A stretch of 64,000 bases of DNA from an uncultured Bacteroides sp. (GTDB lineage: Bacteria; Bacteroidota; Bacteroidia; Bacteroidales; Bacteroidaceae). The stretch lies in assembly GCA_949296575.1 (NCBI GenBank), contig CASFPE010000019.1, positions 156,997 to 220,996 of the forward strand, given 5' to 3'. Shown in pieces: positions 46,793 through 55,135 of this stretch. The notes beneath the pieces are model-generated. The model did not search any database. It had not been told where the DNA came from and saw nothing but the letters and a program-made list of their open reading frames with translations. The translations under genes and the position numbers were made by a program. Within the stretch, counting starts at the first letter, position 1, and the number at the start of each line of letters is the position of its first letter.

Positions 46793-47772
46793 TTCTGATT
46801 GTCACCAATAAGCAAGATGTCCATCCAACGCCCGTCATTGAATATCTGAATGAGCGGGCGTATCCGGTGTTCCGTTTGAATACGGAAGCATTGCTGACGG
46901 ACTATCGGTTTCATTGGTGGGCAAATGAGAAAGGAACAGACTTTTACATCAAGAACGTAAAGAATGGAATGGAGGCATACGGGCATGATGTGACCGCTGT
47001 ATGGGAACGTCGCCAGATGCTTCCGTCTGAATTGTTATGGAGCAATAGGGAGGAAGTGAACCGGCATAACCTGAAAGAGGCTGCGGGCTTCCTGTCTTTT
47101 TTGTTGCATGACGTAAGCGACCGTTTTTCCATCGGGCATCATTTGTACGACCGCAGTGCAGCGTCCAAGATGCGGCAGCTTCGCCTGGCGCAAGCGTTGG
47201 GAATGGCGGTGCCTGCTACCTGTTTTTCCAACCGGAAAGAAGACGTGGTGGCCTTTGCCCGTCCGTTTGAATACGTGATGCTGAAGTCCATCGAAAGCGA
47301 TAATGTCTGGCTGGGGGATGAAAAGGAATATGTATTCTTTGGACAAAAGGTACAGTCGGCTTCTTTGGAAGGGCAACCGCAAGAGGCTTTCAGTCAGACG
47401 GTGAACTTTGTGCAAGAGTATATTGAAAAGCAATATGAATTGCGCATTACTGTGGTTTGCGATAAGATCTTCGCTTGCAAGATTGATTCGCAATGTATGG
47501 AGGAGGATAAAGGCAAGGTGGATTGGCGGCAAGGGTATGAATATGGCTTGCGTTACGAATCGTATGAGTTGCCCGATGCCGTCAAGTTGTTTTGCTTCAG
47601 TTTCCTGCAAGAAATGCACTTGAATTTCGGTTGTTTTGACTTCATCGTCACTCCGCAAGATGATTTCGTGTTTTTGGAATGCAATCCCAACGGACAATGG
47701 CTGTGGATAGAGCAAGAGACAAGGATGCGGATATCACAGGCGATTGCGGAATGTCTGATGCGAGGGCAGTAG
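46789..47772 (+). CDS. ATP-grasp ligase, MvdC/MvdD-like RiPP maturase
   Basis: A 327-residue ATP-grasp enzyme. The N-terminal pre-ATP-grasp domain (MILIVTNKQDVHPTPVIEYL...VFRLNTE) and the metal/ATP-binding end (FDFIVTPQDDFVFLECNPNGQ) follow the microviridin ligase layout, including the ECNPNGQW signature. The central substrate-binding part has EYVMLKSI, a lysine expected to contact ATP. These enzymes phosphorylate Asp/Glu side chains of a precursor and close rings with Thr/Ser or Lys. The overlapping upstream peptide is its obvious substrate. There is no second ligase or exporter beside it; a further ATP-grasp protein lies at 53373. Confidence 0.85.
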   Translation: MILIVTNKQDVHPTPVIEYLNERAYPVFRLNTEALLTDYRFHWWANEKGTDFYIKNVKNGMEAYGHDVTAVWERRQMLPSELLWSNREEVNRHNLKEAAGFLSFLLHDVSDRFSIGHHLYDRSAASKMRQLRLAQALGMAVPATCFSNRKEDVVAFARPFEYVMLKSIESDNVWLGDEKEYVFFGQKVQSASLEGQPQEAFSQTVNFVQEYIEKQYELRITVVCDKIFACKIDSQCMEEDKGKVDWRQGYEYGLRYESYELPDAVKLFCFSFLQEMHLNFGCFDFIVTPQDDFVFLECNPNGQWLWIEQETRMRISQAIAECLMRGQ

Positions 47773-47899
47773 AATCTGTTTTTGTATCAAAACGCACGAT
47801 AAATGATACGACTTGCTGCCTTCCCTGATTTTATGAGGCTAATCTTAGATGAAATATACATCGAAATCCTTTATTTTGTAATCATAAATATTTTGTCTT

Positions 47900-49171
47900 A
47901 TGAAATTGGCGACATTGATAAAAAAAGCGGAAAGCAGCGATGTACATGCCCAAAATGAACTGGGAGTAGCATACTATGCCGGAAAGGAAGGATTGGAAGA
48001 GGATAAAAAGGAAGCTTTCCGCTGGTTTATGCTTGCGGCAAAGAAAGGGTGGGCGGCTGCACAAACCAATGTCGGAATTGCATTTTATTTCGGACATGGT
48101 GTGGAGCAAAACTTTGAAGAAGCGTTCAAATGGTGGAAGAAAGCTGCGCGTCAAGGATTAGACCAAGCAGAATATCATATAGGTGTGATGTATGATAAAG
48201 GTGTAGCTGTTAAGAGAAACAGACGTACAGCTTTTCGCTACTTTATGAAAGCGGCCAAACAAGGTTTTGTGCCGGCACAAGATGTTGTAGGACGTTCGTA
48301 TTGGAAGAAAAGCAATTATGCAGAAGCTTTCAAATGGTGTCTGTTGGCGGCTAAAGCTGGAATGGCAGGTTCTCAATATGCACTTGGGGAGATGTATGCA
48401 GAAGGATATGGGGTGGAGAAAGATACCATTAAATCATTTCATTGGTATTTGAAAGCCGCCCTACAGGAATATGTTAAAGCGTACTATGATGTCGGTTGGA
48501 ACTATTATTATGGAAAAGGCGTAGAACGCAACTTTCAGGAAAGCAGGAAATGGTTTTTAAAAGCTGCTCAAAATGGAGAGCAGGATGCCTTATATCATTT
48601 GGGCGTTATTTATTTGTATGGCTTGGGGACACGTAAAAACTACAAGAAAGCCTATGCTTATATTTCTGAAGCAGCGGCAACAGATCCGGATGATGCTGAA
48701 ACTATCTCGGCATTAGGCTGGTTGTATGAAAAAGGTAAAGGTGTGAGGCGAGATTATTCCATGGCATTGAAATACTATCAGAGAGCAGCTGAATATCAGG
48801 ACGCATTTGCCTATTATCGTTTAGGTTATCTATATGATTACGGCAAAGGTGTTCTTCAAGATTTCACGCAAGCTTTCGGTTATTATTTGAAGTCTGCCAA
48901 ATTGGGAAATGCCAAAGCAATGTTCAATCTGGCATGTCATTATAAAAACGAGGAGAAGGGAAAGGCTGATTATGCAAAGGCCGTGAAGTGGTTCATCAAG
49001 TCTTTCGAGAAAGAGGAAGATTCGCATACGGCATCACTGATAGGAGAACTTTATGAAAATGGCGGTCCTAAGCTGAAACCCGATTTGAAAGAAGCGGAGA
49101 AATGGTATGAAATAGCCAAGAATGAAAAGGCATTGGAAAGGGTACGGGCTAAAATGAATCAGACAATATAA
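47900..49171 (+). CDS. Sel1-repeat protein (about 11 repeats)
   Basis: A 423-residue protein made almost entirely of Sel1-like helical repeats, for example ALGEMYAEGYGVEKDTIKSF and HLGVIYLYGLGTRKNYKKAY. It has no signal peptide, so it is a cytoplasmic protein-interaction scaffold. A 127-base gap separates it from the ATP-grasp gene. Sel1 repeats recur in the 54152 gene of the same cluster, so the proteins may share a partner. Confidence 0.9.
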   Translation: MKLATLIKKAESSDVHAQNELGVAYYAGKEGLEEDKKEAFRWFMLAAKKGWAAAQTNVGIAFYFGHGVEQNFEEAFKWWKKAARQGLDQAEYHIGVMYDKGVAVKRNRRTAFRYFMKAAKQGFVPAQDVVGRSYWKKSNYAEAFKWCLLAAKAGMAGSQYALGEMYAEGYGVEKDTIKSFHWYLKAALQEYVKAYYDVGWNYYYGKGVERNFQESRKWFLKAAQNGEQDALYHLGVIYLYGLGTRKNYKKAYAYISEAAATDPDDAETISALGWLYEKGKGVRRDYSMALKYYQRAAEYQDAFAYYRLGYLYDYGKGVLQDFTQAFGYYLKSAKLGNAKAMFNLACHYKNEEKGKADYAKAVKWFIKSFEKEEDSHTASLIGELYENGGPKLKPDLKEAEKWYEIAKNEKALERVRAKMNQTI

Positions 49172-49180
49172 TCTGTTGAT

Positions 49181-49375
49181 ATGGTACGAGGAAAAACATT
49201 ATTCATTTGCACCAAGTGCAAGAAAATCTATCTTGCGCCGGACGTGGAATATGGTGCTATGGTTTATTCCACGCCGATGCCTTGCAAGCGTTGCGGAAGC
49301 ATACGGACCATGCCGTTATTGTTGCCTCATTATTGGTTTTATAAGGGAATTTGGGAGTCGATGGAGAAGAAATAA
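49181..49375 (+). CDS. Small zinc-ribbon protein
   Basis: A 64-residue protein with two knuckles, CTKC (residues 10-13) and CKRC (35-38), and a hydrophobic, aromatic C-terminus (LPHYWFYKGIWESM). It starts 9 bases after the Sel1 gene. Like the EF-Tu-II protein it carries a zinc ribbon, perhaps for binding nucleic acid or a partner. Confidence 0.65.
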   Translation: MVRGKTLFICTKCKKIYLAPDVEYGAMVYSTPMPCKRCGSIRTMPLLLPHYWFYKGIWESMEKK

Positions 49376-49396
49376 CTTTTAATACTGTTAGAAAAT

Positions 49397-49945
49397 ATGA
49401 AGCCAACAATTATATGTATCGGTTCAGGTGCTTGTCAGATAGCACAACGCTCTTTGTTTCAACAAGCAGATGGGCAGTTCTCTTTTGTTTATGTTGACGA
49501 AGATAAGAACGTTGATGGAGAAAAAGAACGAGTTGCATCCCAACTGGAAAAGTTGGCGAAGGAGCTTTCTTCCGATAAGGATGCCACGATCATGCTTTTA
49601 GCTACATTGGGAGGTATCACAGGGAGTAAATATATTCCTCAAGTGACTTCTCTAGTAAAAGAGTGCGGTAGGAAAAGCTATGGGGTAGTGACCGCACCTT
49701 TTGAATGGGAGAGTGAGAAAAGAATAAACCTTGCTCTGGATATGCTTGACAAGTTTGTGGAAGCCTGTTGCAATATCTTCGTCTTCATGAACGAACGCAT
49801 TACGGAACGTTTTGGACGCATGGCTATTGCAGAAGGTTTCGCATGGGCAGATGAAAAAATATCAGGTTTGATAAAGGCGATTGCCACTTCTACGACTGAT
49901 GATTTCTTGAAAGGAGAAAATGAAGATTTATTTCTGCATAAATAG
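49397..49945 (+). CDS. FtsZ-like protein with degenerate GTPase signature
   Basis: A 182-residue protein aligned by eye to the FtsZ GTPase domain. TIICIGSGACQIAQ matches the first strand and loop; YGVVTAPFEWESEKRINLAL matches FtsZ VGIVTIPF.FEG.RRI.QA; NIFVFMNERITERFG matches LLVIDNEKLRE.YG; FAWADEKISGLIKAIA matches the F..AD..L...I.GI segment. The tubulin signature GGGTGTG is GGITGSK here (72-78), and the C-terminal activation domain is absent. It is therefore unlikely to hydrolyse GTP or polymerise normally. It could cap or sense FtsZ, or act as bait for FtsZ-targeting proteins. Confidence 0.75.
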   Translation: MKPTIICIGSGACQIAQRSLFQQADGQFSFVYVDEDKNVDGEKERVASQLEKLAKELSSDKDATIMLLATLGGITGSKYIPQVTSLVKECGRKSYGVVTAPFEWESEKRINLALDMLDKFVEACCNIFVFMNERITERFGRMAIAEGFAWADEKISGLIKAIATSTTDDFLKGENEDLFLHK

Positions 49946-49955
49946 GAACATTGTT

Positions 49956-50876
49956 ATGGATATAGAAGATGTAAAAGATAATTTGTGGCTTTTCTTGCTT
50001 TGCGTAGGCGTTACAATTGGTGGTATCATCGCCGCGCCATTTTATATTGTTTACCTGATAGGAAAAGGCATTTACTATTACCTGCCTTCAAGCATCAGAA
50101 AGCAGAAGGAACAGGCACGGCAAGAACAAGAGGAGAAAGAAAAGAAGAACCGACGGGATGCGGAAATCAAAGAACTGGAAAAGGAATTGGGGATGAATTC
50201 CGAGAATAAGTTCCGCATCTTTTTCGACAAGTACTATTATAAGAATCCCGAATCCAGAAGTAGGGAAGAATATTTGGAGGATTTGAAGGAAAAAGTAGCC
50301 ACGAACTATGTTTGTCCGGATATTATCGTAGCGGTAGAATGTTACGATCCGGAGTATTACGAAAGTTTATACAAAGCTACGGAACCTTCAGGGTTTGAAG
50401 ACGGTTGGGTTTTGTGTGCTTCAGATAATTTGCCGGCTGCTACACACCACGCACATAAGAAAGGTAAACTTAGCTCAGGACGGGGAAAAGTTAAAGTAAA
50501 CGTACCTGTCCATAAAGATTGCTATGTGGTGTTTTTGATTCACAAGGACCATTATCGTGTGCCGGAAGATGCCCTTATCCGGCATAGAAATACCATCTAC
50601 AGCGAGTATTTCAATTTCTCTTTCAGTGACAATGCATCGTCCTATGTAGACAACTTCAGTAACTACATGAAGCACTTTGCTTTCCATCCCTCGCAGATGA
50701 CGGAGCCGGTCAAAAGCTATTTCCGCCGCTTGTACACCTTGACAGAGTGCGGACGGTATGAGGATTATTTCATCGTGCAGGTTCCCGGTGAGTTCCAATT
50801 CCCTGATGTAGAAGCAGGAACGGATGAGCAGTTAAATGAGTTTATTGAAGATTTCAAACGAAAGTATAAGAAATAA
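49956..50876 (+). CDS. Membrane-anchored protein, 'YEDYF' domain paralogue 1
   Basis: A 306-residue protein. The N-terminus has one or two membrane helices (LWLFLLCVGVTIGGIIAAPF), followed by a charged linker and a soluble C-terminal domain beginning near FDKYYYKNPESRS. The domain ends LTECGRYEDYFIVQVPGEF, then VEAGTDEQLNEFIEDFKRKY. This domain occurs twice more in the cluster (50880 and 54152). ATG 49956 is preferred to 49920, which would overlap the FtsZ-like gene by 26 bases. No known family. Confidence 0.65.
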   Translation: MDIEDVKDNLWLFLLCVGVTIGGIIAAPFYIVYLIGKGIYYYLPSSIRKQKEQARQEQEEKEKKNRRDAEIKELEKELGMNSENKFRIFFDKYYYKNPESRSREEYLEDLKEKVATNYVCPDIIVAVECYDPEYYESLYKATEPSGFEDGWVLCASDNLPAATHHAHKKGKLSSGRGKVKVNVPVHKDCYVVFLIHKDHYRVPEDALIRHRNTIYSEYFNFSFSDNASSYVDNFSNYMKHFAFHPSQMTEPVKSYFRRLYTLTECGRYEDYFIVQVPGEFQFPDVEAGTDEQLNEFIEDFKRKYKK

Positions 50877-50879
50877 ATT

Positions 50880-51509
50880 ATGGATAAAGAAGACTTCTTG
50901 TGGATAATAGGGCTGATATTATGTAGTCCGTTTATTGCGCTCTATTATATCGTGAAGTGGCTTTACCAACTTACCCCTTGGCAGATATGGAAATGGATAA
51001 AACGGAATCGTGAAATTCATCGGTTGGAAGAAGCATTGAATTTTCGTTTTGATCCTTATTATTACAAAAGCCCGAAGCGAGGGACGTCCTATTTGGACGA
51101 TTTGAGAGAGAAACAGCGCAATAACTACAAGACTCCGGATATGATAGTCGCTACACTTGAAGAAGCTGCTGGCGAAACCTTGTCTTTTTTTGACGGTTCG
51201 TGCAGCGTTTTACTCTTGGTACATAAAGATAGTTATGACATGGCTGATTATGTAAAGACAGGCGTTCAACCCCTTTTGTTTCGTGGCAAGCCATGGACGG
51301 CGAAAGCGTATTTTGATTTCATTCAAGGCATATGGAGGAGTTCATGGGACTTGACAGGGCAGTTAAGCACCTTGCAGGAGTGTGGAAATTACGAAGATTA
51401 TTATGTTACCTTTGTTCCCGGTGAGCATCAAGTTTCAGAGGTGGAAGCAGGGACGGATGAGCAGTTGAATGAGTTTATAGAAGATTTCAAACGAAAATAT
51501 AAGAAGTAA
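50880..51509 (+). CDS. Membrane-anchored protein, 'YEDYF' domain paralogue 2
   Basis: A 209-residue paralogue of the preceding protein, 3 bases downstream. It has N-terminal hydrophobic helices (FLWIIGLILCSPFIALYYIV), the shared segments FDPYYYKSPKRG, YLDDLREKQRNNYKTPDMIV and LLLVHKDSYD, and the ending LQECGNYEDYYVTFVPGEH. Its last 22 residues are identical to those of paralogue 1 and the DNA there is nearly identical, which points to recent duplication or gene conversion. The function is unknown. Confidence 0.65.
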   Translation: MDKEDFLWIIGLILCSPFIALYYIVKWLYQLTPWQIWKWIKRNREIHRLEEALNFRFDPYYYKSPKRGTSYLDDLREKQRNNYKTPDMIVATLEEAAGETLSFFDGSCSVLLLVHKDSYDMADYVKTGVQPLLFRGKPWTAKAYFDFIQGIWRSSWDLTGQLSTLQECGNYEDYYVTFVPGEHQVSEVEAGTDEQLNEFIEDFKRKYKK

Positions 51510-51536
51510 TGAAGAAAGACAAACAAAATTGGCACT

Positions 51537-52819
51537 ATGAACAAATATCAATTACCAACATCAGACTTGTTAGACAATTCTGATGTAAAAGTCCTTGTTT
51601 CAAAGGAAGAAATAGAACAAAAAAAGAATGCAATCCTTCATACTTTTGAGGAGCTTGACATGAAAATATTCGATGTCAAGGATAATGTCAAGGTAATGGT
51701 AGGTCCAAGCAGCATTTTTTATGAGCTGAGCTTACCTATCGTGGACGATTGGGAAAAAGCAAAGAAGAAGCATTCAAAGATATTTCTATACATAGATGGT
51801 TATAGAGCAGAGATTACAGTGCCTGATTCCAAGGAACAGATGATAAGGGTGGAAGTTCCTCGTAAAGAAAGAGAAAAACTCTCCATACATTTGGCGATGG
51901 AATCGGAGGTGTTCCAAAAGGCAGATGCCACGCTGCCTGTCATATTAGGCAAAACCACAAGAACGAGATATTAGTGGCGGATTTAACAAAAATGCCCCAC
52001 TTGCTGATTGCTGGAGATAATGATGGCGGGCAGAAAATGCTTTGGGATGCCATCATGCTTTCACTGCTTTATAAGAAATGTCCGGATGAGTTGAAATTTG
52101 TCTTTATAATGAAGCCGGAAGCTATTCCGGACTATTATCAGAAAATACAGGAACGTTTTTGCGCCAAGTTGCCTGATGCAGATGGGAGTGTTATTACGGA
52201 TTGCGATACTGCAATAAGGACTTTAGACGCTCTTTGCGCAGAGATGGATAAACGTTACAAGGTCTTGTACAAAGCCAAAGTGCGGAATATAGAGGAATAC
52301 AATCAGAAGATACAAAATCAGGAATTAAAGTCTCAGTCCAATCCGCTATCTTATATCGTGGCTTTCATAGAAGAATTTGGTGACTTGATGCTAATATGTG
52401 GAGATGAGTTTGAATTACCGCTTTGCCGTTTGGCACAAATTTCGAGAGCGGTAGGTATTCATGTGATCATAGCTACTGGTCGTCCTGCTACCAATATTAT
52501 TACTGGAACCATTAAAGCCAACTTCCCGGCACGAGTAGCTTTCCCTGTACGTTCCGATGCAGAATCAAGGGTCGTAATAGATAGTCCGGAGGCCAAGAAG
52601 CTGACGGATTATGGTGATATGTTTTGTCGTATAAAGGGAAAAATGGAAAGTGCACGAATATTTTCTGTTGGTAAAAAGGAGTTAGGGAAGGTTGCAAATT
52701 ATATCTATCAACAAGGGACGTGTCATCCTTATCTATTACCTCCCGTAGAGGATTCGGAAGAAGAAGGAGAGGAAAAGGACCCGCTTTTTGAAGAAGCCAA
52801 AAGAATAATTCAGAAATAG
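51537..52819 (+). pseudogene. FtsK motor-like protein, Walker A destroyed, split by a frameshift
   Basis: Two frames, 51537-51974 (145 residues) and 51974-52819 (281 residues, GTG start), together follow the Bacteroidetes FtsK core: YQLPTSDLLDN...KKNAI, FQKADATLPVILGKT, DLTKMPHLLIAG, LSLLYKKCPDELKFV, IEEFGDLM, LCRLAQISRAVGIHVIIATG, NIITGTIKANFPARVAF, DPLFEEAKRII. One missing A near 51955 separates them; with it the text reads GKTTKNEILVADLTKM, as in FtsK. The stop and GTG overlap (TAGTG), so coupled translation is possible. Walker A is GDNDGGQKM instead of GATGxGKS, and Walker B is IEEFGD. The membrane part and gamma domain are missing. It cannot be a working translocase. Confidence 0.75.
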
Positions 52820-52821
52820 CT

Positions 52822-53334
52822 ATGCTTCGCTATATCCAAAACGACCAGCATTATACCTTGCTGACGGACGAAATAGCCCAAGTGAAGCACACCCTTTGGA
52901 TAGGTACCGCCGACCTGAAAGACTTGTATGTCAAACAAGGCCGCTCGGCTGTCCCTTTCCTTGCGTTGCTGGAATGGAAAATCAAACAGGGCGTTTCGGT
53001 GAGGTTGCTTCACGCCAAAGAACCGGGAGAGAATTTCCGGAATGACTTCGACAGGTATCCCACGCTATGGAAAGGACTGGAGCGTGCTTTGTGTCCCCGC
53101 ATCCATTTCAAACTGATAGTATTCGATTTGAAGAAAGTGTATATCGGTTCGGCAAACTTGACGGGAGCGGCGTTCGGCATGAAGAGCGAAAACCGGCGGA
53201 ACTTTGAGGCGGGGATATTCACGGATGAAGAGGAGTTGGTGAAAGCCGCCATTGCCCAGTTTGACGAGGTATGGATGGGGAAGCCTTGCAGAACTTGCGG
53301 ACGGAAGGATGTTTGCAAGGACCGGATAGCTTGA
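52822..53334 (+). CDS. Phospholipase D-superfamily protein (single HKD)
   Basis: A 170-residue PLD-fold protein. The HKD motif is HFKLIVFD (His95, Lys97, Asp102) followed by VYIGSANLTG (Ser110, Asn112) and the downstream NFEAG. One HKD means it works as a dimer, like Nuc-type nucleases and phosphodiesterases. A C-terminal CRTCGRKDVCKD cluster may bind zinc. No signal peptide. It starts 2 bases after the FtsK-like gene. Nuclease is the best guess; phospholipase is possible because many cluster proteins are membrane-associated. Confidence 0.8.
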   Translation: MLRYIQNDQHYTLLTDEIAQVKHTLWIGTADLKDLYVKQGRSAVPFLALLEWKIKQGVSVRLLHAKEPGENFRNDFDRYPTLWKGLERALCPRIHFKLIVFDLKKVYIGSANLTGAAFGMKSENRRNFEAGIFTDEEELVKAAIAQFDEVWMGKPCRTCGRKDVCKDRIA

Positions 53335-53372
53335 TTTTGGAAATATTGAATGATGAAAATAGACAGAAGACA

Positions 53373-54110
53373 ATGAGAGCGTTTTTACAATGTGATTTCA
53401 CTGGCTACCCTTGTAATCCGAATGTTTTTACTGCATTTGCCGGATTGCGGGCAATGGGTTATGAATGTATCCCCTTTCAGAATTATGAAGAACTGATAGA
53501 AAATCGCCATCGTAAAGAAGAACTCATAGTTGGTGGTATCGGAGTGGTCAATCGGAGATTGCAAGATTTTGGAATCAACTGTGCTGCCATAAACTACCCG
53601 GAAGAATTACAGAAGTTCCTTGGGAGAAGAATTTGGAAGTCAACTATGAATGAAGTTGCCAATACTCCTGTCTTATGGCCGGTATTTGTCAAGTCGGTTG
53701 AAGGGAAAAGACTGACGGGACGAATCATCAATGGCATTCATGATTTGGTGGGTTGCGGATACTGCGATGACAATTATGAGGTATTATGCAGCGAACCGGT
53801 CGATTTCGTCGCTGAGTGGAGAGTCTTTGTCAGATATGGAAAAATTCTGGACGTCAGGCCTTATCGGGGCGATTGGAAAGTGCATTACGACCCGCGTGTA
53901 ATAGAAGATGCAATCAATGCTTATGTAACTGCGCCCCATGCGTATGGTATCGACTTTGGAGTCACTTCGAACGGAGAAACACTATTGGTGGAGGTAAACG
54001 AAGGCTATGCGCTTGGATGCTACGGCCTATTTCCACACCTTTATGCCAAATTGCTTATCACCCGATGGGCAGAATTGACCAATACGTTGGATGAGTATTG
54101 GTACATCTAA
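53373..54110 (+). CDS. ATP-grasp domain protein (DUF4343-like)
   Basis: A 245-residue ATP-grasp protein. The central region has WPVFVKSVEGKRLTGRIING, where the Lys should contact ATP, then EPVDFVAEWRVFVRYGKIL and the metal site end IDFGVTSNGETLLVEVNEGY. The ATG at 53373 follows the PLD stop by 38 bases; an earlier in-frame ATG at 53271 lies inside the PLD gene and adds unconserved residues. The substrate is unknown. It may ligate an amino acid or peptide, perhaps acting on a cluster product. Confidence 0.78.
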   Translation: MRAFLQCDFTGYPCNPNVFTAFAGLRAMGYECIPFQNYEELIENRHRKEELIVGGIGVVNRRLQDFGINCAAINYPEELQKFLGRRIWKSTMNEVANTPVLWPVFVKSVEGKRLTGRIINGIHDLVGCGYCDDNYEVLCSEPVDFVAEWRVFVRYGKILDVRPYRGDWKVHYDPRVIEDAINAYVTAPHAYGIDFGVTSNGETLLVEVNEGYALGCYGLFPHLYAKLLITRWAELTNTLDEYWYI

Positions 54111-54151
54111 CGACTTGAAATAATTGATTCTATAACCTAAAGATACATTTA

Positions 54152-55057
54152 ATGTTACGAGATTTGATACAAAAAGCAGAGCAAGGGAGTACGGATGCCC
54201 AATATGAATTGGGGCGTTTGTATCGTTCAGAACAGTTCTATAAATATGCTTTCCATTGGTTTCTGAAAACTGCCAAGCAAGGGCATTCCGAAGCGCAGAA
54301 CGCAGTAGTTGAGATGCTTCTTTTGTGCAGAAAGAAAACTTCCGGGCAAGGACACACTGCCTCGCAAAACATGATGGATAAGATGCTTCATTCGATCAAA
54401 GAAACACAGCGAACTGATGAAACGACTTTCTATCAGATTATGGAAACCGCCGAGCAGGAGAAAATAGATCTGGAAGCAGAGTTTGACAACCGATTAGGGC
54501 ATATCAGAAAGGACTGGGGCATAAAAGAGCTGGAAGCAATGTTGGGGCTTACCGGAAGAAACGATTCCTGCTGTTCGTATGATCCTTACTATTCTCCTCA
54601 TTACAATCCTGATGTATTTGATTTCGAGATGCCAAGCCCCAGTAGGCAACAATATTCGGAAGAACTGAAAAAGAAGATAAAAGAGGATTTCCAAAGTCCG
54701 GGCATCATACTTGCAACAAAGGAAATTACATATTCCTGGGAGTATTCAGGCAAATGTCAGGTTCTGATGTTGGTAAACAAGAATATATATAAGACACCTC
54801 TGCATTATACAAATGCCGATGAATATTTCAAACGTTTTTATAATGAAATACGCCGGGAGAATGCTGATAGACGGGATTATATCTATTTGATCTATCGGGA
54901 GAAGCAAGGAAGACTACGCACACTTTCCGAATGTGGAAGGTATGAGGATTATTTCGTGGTGGAAATTCCCGGAGAGTTTAAATGCACAGATGTAAGTTTT
55001 GGGAATAAGGCAATCAGACAGATTGTTGAACATTTCAAGAAGAGATATCTGAAATAG
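54152..55057 (+). CDS. Sel1-repeat plus 'YEDYF' domain protein, paralogue 3
   Basis: A 301-residue protein with two to three N-terminal Sel1 repeats (AQYELGRLYRSEQFYKYAFH, TAKQGHSEAQNAV), a helical linker and the same C-terminal domain as the 49956 and 50880 genes: DPYYSPHYNPD, YSEELKKKIKEDFQSPGIIL, VLMLVNKNIYK, LRTLSECGRYEDYFVVEIPG and a final FKKRYLK. Here the membrane anchor is replaced by Sel1 repeats, which supports this region being a separable domain. It is the last gene before the cluster terminator. Confidence 0.7.
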   Translation: MLRDLIQKAEQGSTDAQYELGRLYRSEQFYKYAFHWFLKTAKQGHSEAQNAVVEMLLLCRKKTSGQGHTASQNMMDKMLHSIKETQRTDETTFYQIMETAEQEKIDLEAEFDNRLGHIRKDWGIKELEAMLGLTGRNDSCCSYDPYYSPHYNPDVFDFEMPSPSRQQYSEELKKKIKEDFQSPGIILATKEITYSWEYSGKCQVLMLVNKNIYKTPLHYTNADEYFKRFYNEIRRENADRRDYIYLIYREKQGRLRTLSECGRYEDYFVVEIPGEFKCTDVSFGNKAIRQIVEHFKKRYLK

Positions 55058-55090
55058 AGTCAGATAAAGCAATATTTTCAGGAGAGATAT

Positions 55091-55135
55091 AACGCACTGA
55101 GACCTATAAAAAAAGTCTTAGTGCGTTTCTTTTTA
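55091..55135 (+). terminator. Terminator of the island cluster
   Basis: AACGCACTGAGAC (55091-55103) pairs with GTCTTAGTGCGTT (55115-55127) with one G-T pair and is followed by TTCTTTTT. It lies 34 bases after the last cluster gene. The stretch from here to the tRNA (55136-55390) shows no further gene. Confidence 0.8.

Noticed and set aside
36300..55057. Known defence systems (CRISPR-Cas, restriction-modification, BREX, CBASS, HerA-SIR2)
   Set aside because: No repeat-spacer array, methyltransferase, PglZ, cyclase or SIR2/DUF4297 partner is recognisable next to the HerA-like gene.
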